From positions 1 through 19,738 of the forward strand of contig JBFKQC010000071.1 in assembly GCA_041627895.1 (NCBI GenBank): DNA of 19,738 bases, in the 5' to 3' direction. The number at the start of each line of letters is the position of its first letter. Positions within the stretch are counted from its first letter, which is position 1. This document shows, one piece after another, positions 13,460 to 19,738 of the stretch. The stretch is from JBFKQC01 sp041627895. Its GTDB lineage: Bacteria > Pseudomonadota > Alphaproteobacteria > Rhodobacterales > Rhodobacteraceae. The notes below the pieces were generated by a model. The model was not told where the DNA came from, did not search any database, and worked only from the letters and a program-made list of their open reading frames with translations. A program made the translations under genes and the position numbers.

Positions 13460-14236
13460 ATGGCCCAGAACAATATCGACCGCTCCGGCACGCCGCTTGT
13501 CGAGATGCGCAAGATGCAGAAGGCCTTCGGCGGCATCCGCGCGGTCGACGGCGTGACCGTCGACCTCTACCCCGGCGAGGTGGTGGGGGTCCTGGGCCAC
13601 AACGGCGCGGGCAAGTCGGTGCTGATGAAGATGCTGTCCGGCGCGCTGGTGCGCGACGGGGGCGAGATCTACGTCAACGGCCAGCGCGCCGAAATCAACA
13701 ACCCGCGCGACGCGAGGCGCTACCAGATCGAGACGATCTATCAGTACCTGGCGCTGGCCGACAACCTGGATGCGGCGTCGAACCTGTTCCTCGGCCGCGA
13801 GCTGGTGACGCCGCTCGGCTTCGTCGACGACGCGCGGATGGAGGCCGAGACGCGCAAGATCATGGGCCGGCTGACGCCGAACTTCCGGCGCTTCTCGACG
13901 CCGGTGGCGGGGCTGTCGGGCGGCCAGCGGCAATCGGTGGCGATCAGCCGGGCGGTCTATTTCAATGCCAAGATACTGATCATGGACGAACCCACCGCGG
14001 CGCTGGGCGTGGAAGAGACGCGGATGGTGGCGGAACTGATCGACGAGCTGAAAAAGCAGGGCATCGGCATCTTCCTGATCGACCACGACATCCACCAGGT
14101 CAAGGAGCTGTGCGACCGGGCGAGCGTGATGAAAAACGGCAAGCTGGTGGGCACGGTCGACGTGCATGTCGCCACCGAAGACGATCTTCTGGGCATGATC
14201 ATCCTGGGCAAGATGCCCGAACACCTCGCCGCGTGA
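13460..14236 (+). CDS. xylG: Sugar ABC transporter ATP-binding protein, single-domain XylG type
   Basis: A 258-residue ABC ATPase with Walker A GHNGAGKS (Lys52), signature LSGGQ at 152-156, Walker B ILIMDEP (Asp176, Glu177) and H-loop His209. It energises xylose uptake with XylF and XylH. It carries one nucleotide-binding domain, whereas E. coli XylG is a fused double-domain protein of about 510 residues; single-domain versions are known in alphaproteobacterial sugar importers (FrcA type), so two copies should pair. The ATG is three bases after the xylH stop, with GGGAG inside the xylH end as ribosome binding site. The sugar specificity comes from context. Confidence 0.93.
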   Translation: MAQNNIDRSGTPLVEMRKMQKAFGGIRAVDGVTVDLYPGEVVGVLGHNGAGKSVLMKMLSGALVRDGGEIYVNGQRAEINNPRDARRYQIETIYQYLALADNLDAASNLFLGRELVTPLGFVDDARMEAETRKIMGRLTPNFRRFSTPVAGLSGGQRQSVAISRAVYFNAKILIMDEPTAALGVEETRMVAELIDELKKQGIGIFLIDHDIHQVKELCDRASVMKNGKLVGTVDVHVATEDDLLGMIILGKMPEHLAA

Positions 14237-14246
14237 GGGCGCAGCC

Positions 14247-15686
14247 ATGTTCATCGGCCTCGACCTCGGAACCTCGGGCCTGAAGGGGCTGTTGATCGAC
14301 GCCGACCAGGCGATCCTGACCGAGGTCTCGGCGCCGCTGTCGGTGTCGCGGCCGCAGGACGGCTGGTCCGAACAGGCGCCCGCCGACTGGATCGCCGCCG
14401 CCGAGACGGTGTTCGACGGACTCGCCGCGGCGCAGGACCTGTCCGGCGTCGCGGGCATCGGCCTGTCGGGCCAGATGCACGGCGCGACGCTTCTGGACGG
14501 CTCGGACCAGGTGCTGCGCCCCTCGATCCTCTGGAACGACACCCGCGCCCACGCCGAGGCGGCCGAGATGGACGCCGACCCGGTCTGGCGCGAGATCACG
14601 GGCAACATCGTCTTTCCCGGCTTCACCGCGCCGAAACTGGTCTGGGTCTCGCGGAACGAGCCCGAGATTTTCGCCCGGGTCGACAAGGTGCTGCTGCCCA
14701 AGGACTACCTCAGGCTCTGGCTGACCGGCGATCACGTGGCCGAGATGTCGGATGCGGCGGGCACGAGCTGGCTGGACACCGGCGCGCGGGACTGGTCGGA
14801 CGATCTGCTGGCCAGGACCGGCCTCGGCCGCGATCAGATGCCGCGGCTGGTCGAGGGGTCCGAGGTCTCGGGCACCCTGCGCGCGGCGCTTGCCGGGCGC
14901 TGGGGGCTGGGCGATCGCGTCGTCGTGGCCGGCGGCGGCGGCGACAACGCGGCCAGCGCGATCGGCGTCGGCGTGGTGCATGCGGGCCAGGCCTTCGTGT
15001 CGCTCGGCACGTCGGGGGTGCTGTTCGCGGCGAACGACGGCTACCGGCCCAACCCGGCGACGGCGGTGCACACCTTCTGCCACGCGCTGCCCGGAACGTG
15101 GCACCAGATGGGGGTGATCCTGGCCGCAACCGATGCGCTGAACTGGTACGCGCGGCTGGTGGGCGAGGACGCAGCGGCGCTGACCGGCGCGCTCGGGCCG
15201 CTCCGGGCGCCCGGCAAGGCGCGCTTCCTGCCCTATCTGGGCGGCGAGCGCACGCCGCTGAACGACGCGCGGGTGCGCGGCGCCTTCATCGGGCTCGACC
15301 ACGCCACCGACCGCGCCGCCGCGACGCGCGCGGTGCTGGAAGGGGTGGCGTTCGCGATCCGCGACTGCCGCGACGCGCTGGCCGCGACCGGGACCGCGAT
15401 CGCCTCGCTGCTGGCAGTGGGCGGCGGGTCGCGGTCGGATTACTGGCTGCAGGCCATCGCCACCGCGCTGAATACCCATGTCGACCTGCCGGTCGCCGGT
15501 GATTTCGGCGGTGCCTTCGGCGCGGCGCGGCTGGCGCAGATGGCCGCGACCGGCGGCGGGGCGGACCTGGCGCCGCCGCCCAGGATCGCGCGCCGGATCG
15601 AGCCCGACCCGGCGCTGGTCGCCGCCTTCGACGAGGGGCATGCCCGTTACAGAGACGCGCAAACCGCCATCAGGGGACTGACATGA
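14247..15686 (+). CDS. xylB: Xylulokinase
   Basis: A 479-residue FGGY-family kinase that phosphorylates D-xylulose to D-xylulose 5-phosphate. The N-terminal phosphate-binding loop is GLDLGTSGLKG. GLSGQMHG is the xylulokinase-specific segment. The catalytic Asp233 lies in GGGGDNAASAIG. The nucleotide-binding domain contains the LAVGGGSRSDYWLQ motif. Length fits the family. The start is ten bases after xylG with GAGGG immediately upstream. The stop overlaps the xylA ATG (ATGA), so the two catabolic enzymes are translationally coupled in the order kinase then isomerase, the reverse of the common E. coli order. Confidence 0.95.
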   Translation: MFIGLDLGTSGLKGLLIDADQAILTEVSAPLSVSRPQDGWSEQAPADWIAAAETVFDGLAAAQDLSGVAGIGLSGQMHGATLLDGSDQVLRPSILWNDTRAHAEAAEMDADPVWREITGNIVFPGFTAPKLVWVSRNEPEIFARVDKVLLPKDYLRLWLTGDHVAEMSDAAGTSWLDTGARDWSDDLLARTGLGRDQMPRLVEGSEVSGTLRAALAGRWGLGDRVVVAGGGGDNAASAIGVGVVHAGQAFVSLGTSGVLFAANDGYRPNPATAVHTFCHALPGTWHQMGVILAATDALNWYARLVGEDAAALTGALGPLRAPGKARFLPYLGGERTPLNDARVRGAFIGLDHATDRAAATRAVLEGVAFAIRDCRDALAATGTAIASLLAVGGGSRSDYWLQAIATALNTHVDLPVAGDFGGAFGAARLAQMAATGGGADLAPPPRIARRIEPDPALVAAFDEGHARYRDAQTAIRGLT

Positions 15687-16990
15687 CCGACTTTTTCGCC
15701 GGCATCCCGAAGATCGCCTACGAGGGCCCCGAGACCGGGAACGAGTTCGCCTTTCGCCATTACGACCCCGACGAGGTCGTGATGGGCAAGCGGCTGGAGG
15801 ATCACCTGCGCTTCGCGGTCGCCTATTGGCATTCCTTCGCCTGGCAGGGCCAGGATCCGTTCGGCGGGCAGACCTTCGACCGGCCCTGGTTCGGCGACAC
15901 GATGGAGGCGGCCAGGCTGAAGGCCGACGTCGCCTTCGAGATGTTCGCGATCCTCGGGCAGCCGTTCTTCTGCTTTCACGACCTGGACGTGCGCCCCGAG
16001 GGTGCGAGCTTTGCGGAAAGCCGGGCGCGGCTGGAAGAGATGGTCGACTACTTTGCGGAAAAGATGGAGGTCACGGGCACAAGGCTGCTCTGGGGGACCG
16101 CGAACCTGTTCACCCACCGCCGCTTCATGGCCGGTGCCGCGACCAACCCGGACCCCGAGGTCTTTGCCTATACCGGCGCCACGCTGAAGGCCTGCATCGA
16201 TGCCACCCACAAGCTCGGCGGCGAGAATTACGTGATGTGGGGCGGGCGCGAGGGCTACGAGACGCTTCTGAACACCGATCTGACCCGCGAGGCCGAGCAG
16301 GCGGCGCGGATGTTCCACAACGTCATCGACTACAAGCACAAGATCGGCTTCAAGGGCACGATCCTGATCGAGCCTAAGCCGCAGGAGCCCTCGAAGCACC
16401 AGTACGACTATGACGTCGCCACGGTCTATGGCTTCCTGAAACGCTTCGGGCTGGAGGACGAGATCAGGGTGAACATCGAGCAGGGCCACGCGATCCTGGC
16501 GGGGCATTCGTTCGAGCACGAACTGGCGCTGGCGGCGTCGCTGGGTATCCTCGGCTCGATCGACATCAACCGGAACGACTATCAGTCGGGCTGGGACACG
16601 GATCAGTTTCCGAACAACGTGCCCGAGATGGCGCTGGCCTATTACGAAATCCTGAAGGCCGGCGGCTTCACCACCGGCGGCACCAATTTCGACGCCAAGC
16701 TGCGCCGGCAGTCGCTGGACCCGGCGGACCTGATCCTGGCGCATGTCGGCGGCATGGATGCCTGCGCGCGGGGGCTGAAGGCGGCGGCGAAGATGCTTCA
16801 GGACGGCACGCTGGAGCGGCTGCGCGACGAACGCTATGCCGGCTGGGAAGGGTCGGACGGGCAGGCGATGCTGTCCGGTGCGATGGGGCTCGACGAGCTG
16901 TCCGAGCATGTGGTCGCCCGCGGGCTGGACCCCGCGCCGCGGTCGGGCCGGCAGGAGCGCCTGGAAAACCTGGTCAGCCGCTTCGTCTGA
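15683..16990 (+). CDS. xylA: Xylose isomerase
   Basis: A 435-residue class II xylose isomerase, a metal-dependent TIM barrel that converts D-xylose to D-xylulose. The catalytic His99/Asp102 pair is in FCFHDLDV. The metal ligand Glu230 and Lys232 are in LIEPKPQEPSKHQYD. The second metal site is in NIEQGHAILAGH and DINRNDYQSGWDTDQFPNN. Sequence and length match family members closely, with no broken motifs. The ATG at 15683 overlaps the xylB stop, with a CAGGGG ribosome binding site in the end of xylB. This is the last gene of the operon; only a GC-rich repeat (16991-17004) follows, and I see no convincing terminator before glcB. Confidence 0.97.
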   Translation: MTDFFAGIPKIAYEGPETGNEFAFRHYDPDEVVMGKRLEDHLRFAVAYWHSFAWQGQDPFGGQTFDRPWFGDTMEAARLKADVAFEMFAILGQPFFCFHDLDVRPEGASFAESRARLEEMVDYFAEKMEVTGTRLLWGTANLFTHRRFMAGAATNPDPEVFAYTGATLKACIDATHKLGGENYVMWGGREGYETLLNTDLTREAEQAARMFHNVIDYKHKIGFKGTILIEPKPQEPSKHQYDYDVATVYGFLKRFGLEDEIRVNIEQGHAILAGHSFEHELALAASLGILGSIDINRNDYQSGWDTDQFPNNVPEMALAYYEILKAGGFTTGGTNFDAKLRRQSLDPADLILAHVGGMDACARGLKAAAKMLQDGTLERLRDERYAGWEGSDGQAMLSGAMGLDELSEHVVARGLDPAPRSGRQERLENLVSRFV

Positions 16991-17060
16991 GCGCGCGGCG
17001 CGCGAATTCCCGGCGAAATCCCGGCGGCGGCGGCGTGGCAGGGCGCGCGCCGCGGCCATG

Positions 17061-17123
17061 TTGCGCGGCCGGGCGAATCTGCATATGTCCTGCGCGGATC
17101 GCAACTGTACACAGCGGTATACC
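17061..17123 (+). promoter_or_regulatory. Candidate glcB promoter and downstream operator dyads
   Basis: Between xylA and glcB (151 bases) a TTGCGC -35-like hexamer (17061-17066) and a TATGTC -10-like hexamer (17084-17089) are 17 bases apart. Just downstream are CTGT-AC-ACAG (17105-17114) and the perfect 8-bp palindrome GGTATACC (17116-17123), the type of short dyad bound by GntR/FadR-family regulators such as GlcC. No such regulator gene is visible in the window. Assignment is tentative. Confidence 0.38.
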
Positions 17124-17141
17124 AATTCGGAGAGCGGGGAC

Positions 17142-19280
17142 ATGAGGGATCGCGTCGAGCGCCTGGGGCTGGCCGTCGACTGGCGGCTGGCGGAATTTCT
17201 GGAGAACGAGGCGCTGCCGGGGACCGGGATCGCGGCCGGCGATTTCTGGCAGGCGTTCAGTACGCTCGTGCGCCGGTTCGGCCCGAGGAACCGCGCGCTG
17301 GTCGGGAAGCGCGAGACGCTGCAGCGCCGGATCGACGCCTGGCACGTCGAGCGGCGCGGCACGCCGCACGACCCGGCCGCCTACCGCGGCTTTCTGGAAG
17401 AGATCGGCTATCTCGTGCCCGAGGGGCCGGATTTCCGCATCGAGACCGCCGATACCGATCCCGAGTTCGCCAGCATCGCCGGGCCGCAGCTGGTCGTGCC
17501 GATCATGAACGCGCGTTTCGCGCTGAACGCGGCGAATGCGCGCTGGGGATCGCTGTACGACGCGCTTTACGGCACCGACGCGCTGGGCGACCTGCCGAAG
17601 GGCGGCGGCTATGACCCCGCGCGCGGGGCGCGGGCGATCGCCTGGGGCCGCCGGCATCTGGACAAGGTGGCGCCGCTGGCCCGGGGGTCCTGGGCCGATA
17701 TCGACCGGCTGGCGGTCGAGGACGGCCGCCTTGTGCCGGCGCTGGCCGACCCGTCGCAATTCGTGGGCTGGAGCGCCGAGGCCGCCGACCTGCAGGTGCT
17801 CTTGCGCGCGAACGGCCTGCTGATCGAGATTCTCGTGGACCCGGCCGCTGCCACCGGCCGGCAGGACCGCGCCGGCATCTCGGACATCCGGCTGGAAAGC
17901 GCGCTGACGGTGATCATGGATTGCGAGGACAGCGTCGCCGCGGTCGACGGCGAGGACAAGGTGCTGGCCTACCGCAACTGGCTTGGGCTGATGAAGGGCG
18001 ACCTGACCGAGAAGATCGCCAAGGGTGGCAAAAGCTTCGTCCGCCGCCTCAACCCCGACATCGCCTATACCGCGCCGGATGGCGGCACATTCTCGGTCAA
18101 GGGCCGCGCGCTGATGCTGGTGCGCAACGTGGGCATGCTGATGACCAGCCCCGCGGTGCTGGACGATGCCGGCCGCGAGGCGCCGGAAGAGCTGATCGAC
18201 GCGATCTGCACCGTCCTGATCGCGCTGCACGACCTGACCAAGACCGAGGCGCCGCGGAACTCGGACCGCGGCTCGATCTACGTGGTCAAGCCCAAGATGC
18301 ACGGACCCGAGGAAGTGGCCCTTGCCGACGAGGTGTTCGGCTTCGTCGAGGACGCGCTCAGGCTGAAGCGCAACACCGTCAAGCTGGGCATCATGGACGA
18401 AGAGCGGCGGACCAGCGTGAATCTGAAAGAGTGCATCCGCGCCGCGATGGGGCGGGTGGCCTTCATCAACACCGGCTTTCTGGACCGCACCGGCGACGAG
18501 ATCCACACTGCGATGGAGGCCGGGCCGATGGTTCGCAAGGGCGAGATGAAGGCGTCGGCCTGGATCGCCGCCTACGAGGACCGCAACGTCGATGTCGGGC
18601 TGGCCTGCGGGCTGCAGGGCACCGCGCAGATCGGCAAGGGCATGTGGGCGATGCCGGACAACATGGCCGACATGCTGCGCGAGAAGATCGCGCATCCCGA
18701 GGCCGGCGCGAACACCGCCTGGGTGCCGTCGCCCACCGCCGCGACGCTGCACGCGACGCATTACCACCTGGTCGACGTGCATGCCCGGCAGGCCGCGATC
18801 CGCGCCGGCGGCCCGCGCGGAACGCTCGCGGACCTGCTGACGATCCCGCTGCTGGCGGGCGGCCTGACCGGCGAGGACATCCGCGCCGAGGTCGAGAACA
18901 ACTGCCAGGGCATTCTCGGCTACGTGGTGCGCTGGGTCGACCAGGGCGTCGGCTGTTCGAAAGTGCCGGATATCGACGACGTGGCGCTGATGGAGGACCG
19001 CGCGACCTGCCGGATCAGTTCCCAGGCGCTGGCGAACTGGCTGCATCACGGCGTCGTCGGCGCCGACGAGGTGATGGCGGCGATGCAGCGGATGGCCGCG
19101 GTGGTCGACCGGCAGAACGCCGGCGACCCGGCCTACCGGCCGATGGCGCCGGACTTCGACGGCCACGCTTTCCAGGCGGCCTGCGACCTCGTTTTCCGGG
19201 GACGCGAGCAGCCTTCGGGGTATACTGAACCGGTGCTGCATGCCCGCCGGCTGCAGCTGAAAGCCGTCCAAGGAGCGTGA
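17142..19280 (+). CDS. glcB: Malate synthase G
   Basis: A 712-residue monomeric malate synthase that condenses glyoxylate with acetyl-CoA to malate in the cytoplasm. Full-length similarity to E. coli GlcB is evident by eye, from EALPGTGI and GPQLVVPIMNARFALNAANARWGS segments to the C-terminal YTEPVLHARRLQ. Catalytic and ligand residues are present: Arg328 in LVRNVG, Glu420 in GIMDEERRT, Cys605 in GVGCSKVPDI and Asp619 in LMEDRAT. The ATG at 17142 is chosen because the family N-terminus starts there and a GGAGAGCGGGGA ribosome binding site precedes it; the frame is open upstream into xylA, but that is spurious. No isocitrate lyase or glycolate oxidase gene is adjacent. It is followed after one base by the GlcG-type gene. 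Confidence 0.97.
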   Translation: MRDRVERLGLAVDWRLAEFLENEALPGTGIAAGDFWQAFSTLVRRFGPRNRALVGKRETLQRRIDAWHVERRGTPHDPAAYRGFLEEIGYLVPEGPDFRIETADTDPEFASIAGPQLVVPIMNARFALNAANARWGSLYDALYGTDALGDLPKGGGYDPARGARAIAWGRRHLDKVAPLARGSWADIDRLAVEDGRLVPALADPSQFVGWSAEAADLQVLLRANGLLIEILVDPAAATGRQDRAGISDIRLESALTVIMDCEDSVAAVDGEDKVLAYRNWLGLMKGDLTEKIAKGGKSFVRRLNPDIAYTAPDGGTFSVKGRALMLVRNVGMLMTSPAVLDDAGREAPEELIDAICTVLIALHDLTKTEAPRNSDRGSIYVVKPKMHGPEEVALADEVFGFVEDALRLKRNTVKLGIMDEERRTSVNLKECIRAAMGRVAFINTGFLDRTGDEIHTAMEAGPMVRKGEMKASAWIAAYEDRNVDVGLACGLQGTAQIGKGMWAMPDNMADMLREKIAHPEAGANTAWVPSPTAATLHATHYHLVDVHARQAAIRAGGPRGTLADLLTIPLLAGGLTGEDIRAEVENNCQGILGYVVRWVDQGVGCSKVPDIDDVALMEDRATCRISSQALANWLHHGVVGADEVMAAMQRMAAVVDRQNAGDPAYRPMAPDFDGHAFQAACDLVFRGREQPSGYTEPVLHARRLQLKAVQGA

Positions 19281-19281
19281 C

Positions 19282-19713
19282 ATGACCCAGGTGACCCTCG
19301 ACCAGGCCCGCATCATCATCCGCGAAACGCTGGCCAGGGGGGTGGCCGAGGGGTTCAAGCCGCTCTCGGTGGTGGTGCTGGATGCGGGCGGGCACGTCGT
19401 GGCCTTCGAGCGGTCCGACGGCGCCTCGCCCGGGCGGTTCGGGATCGCGCAGGGCAAGGCCTATGGCTCGGTGATGCTGGGGATCGCGGGCACCGCGCAG
19501 ATGGCGCGCGCCGAGCAGCAGGCCTATTTCCTGGCCGCGGTGAACGGGGTCTGGGGCGGCAAGGTGGTGCCGGTGCCCGGCGGAATCCTGCTGCGCGCGG
19601 AAGCCGGCGGGCGGGTGATCGGCGCGGTGGGCGTGACCGGCGACACCAGCGACAACGACGTGATCGCCGGGCTCGCCGGGATCGAGGCGGCGGGACTGGC
19701 GGGCGAGGCCTGA
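19282..19713 (+). CDS. glcG: GlcG/HbpS-family protein
   Basis: A 143-residue protein of the GlcG/HbpS (DUF336) family. Typical segments are LSVVVLDAGGHVVAFERSDGA near residues 27-47, GIAQGKAYGSVML, VPGGILLR and a C-terminal GAVGVTGDTSDNDVIAGLAGIEAAGL. It has no signal peptide. The homologue in the E. coli glc operon sits beside malate synthase, and HbpS members bind haem or haem degradation products; the enzymatic role is not settled. It begins one base after the glcB stop, with AAGGAG (19270-19275) as ribosome binding site, so it is co-expressed with glcB. The usual Asp-Glu in the last motif is Asp-Asn-Asp here. Confidence 0.88.
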   Translation: MTQVTLDQARIIIRETLARGVAEGFKPLSVVVLDAGGHVVAFERSDGASPGRFGIAQGKAYGSVMLGIAGTAQMARAEQQAYFLAAVNGVWGGKVVPVPGGILLRAEAGGRVIGAVGVTGDTSDNDVIAGLAGIEAAGLAGEA

Positions 19714-19738
19714 GCCGCGCCTCCGGGCCGCGCGCCCG

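Noticed and set aside
11012..14701. A 1229-codon open frame antisense to xylF, xylH, xylG and xylB
   Set aside because: It runs across four well-recognised genes and their gaps, has low-complexity Arg/His/Asp-rich composition and no recognisable domain; it is the usual result of high GC bias on the opposite strand.
16991..17004. GCGCGCGGCGCGCG repeat after xylA as a terminator
   Set aside because: It is not a true inverted repeat with a proper loop and has no T-tract; it looks like simple GC-rich sequence.
16836..17141. N-terminal extension of the malate synthase frame into xylA
   Set aside because: The family N-terminus and a ribosome binding site mark the ATG at 17142.
16974..19457. An 827-codon antisense open frame over glcB and the start of glcG
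   Set aside because: It mirrors an unmistakable malate synthase and has no domain or ribosome binding site of its own.
1..19738. CRISPR arrays, tRNA/rRNA genes, insertion sequences, phage or integron parts
   Set aside because: No spaced direct repeats, transposase or integrase motifs, or RNA gene signatures were seen by reading; the window is ordinary chromosomal coding sequence in organisation.

Overview
The window is about 19.7 kb of very GC-rich DNA with long spurious antisense reading frames. It carries a gene set typical of the alphaproteobacterial family Rhodobacteraceae (Roseobacter/Paracoccus/Rhodobacter type). That assignment rests on protein style, base composition and gene content; no rRNA or marker phylogeny is available here. 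I see no tRNA, rRNA, CRISPR array, insertion sequence or integrase. It reads as a chromosomal metabolic region with fourteen protein-coding genes.

Layout. (1) 38-1228, minus: a cytochrome P450. (2) 1291-4265, plus: a DctB-like sensor kinase and a DctD-like regulator overlapping by ATGA. The regulator's AAA+ domain has lost the sigma54 loop and its ATPase residues. (3) 4329-5783, minus: a zeta-class GST (maleylacetoacetate isomerase type) followed by triosephosphate isomerase. (4) 5918-7974, plus: a D-lyxose/D-mannose isomerase followed closely by an exported di-haem peroxidase (MauG/CcpA superfamily) with unusual haem-pocket residues. (5) 7989-8036: two abutting perfect palindromes between convergent genes. 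(6) 8044-10802, minus: a ROK-family repressor and, overlapping its stop by ATGA, an exported FG-GAP/ASPIC-UnbV (CRTAC1-type) protein. (7) 11000-16990, plus: a complete D-xylose operon xylF-xylH-xylG-xylB-xylA, divergent from the ROK gene. (8) 17142-19713, plus: malate synthase G (glcB) and a GlcG/HbpS-family gene.

How the parts fit. The xyl operon imports D-xylose by an ABC transporter, isomerises it to D-xylulose and phosphorylates it. The divergent ROK protein is the obvious candidate xylose-responsive repressor. The D-lyxose isomerase would feed D-lyxose into the same D-xylulose pool, and triosephosphate isomerase acts on the trioses that follow. Malate synthase consumes glyoxylate and is a separate transcription unit by appearance.

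The parts least explained by standard pathways are three. First is the convergent pair of exported proteins (di-haem enzyme and CRTAC1-type protein), each co-oriented with a sugar gene and meeting at a double palindrome. Second is the loss of the Trp and His haem-pocket residues in the di-haem enzyme. Third is the catalytically degenerate DctD-like regulator.
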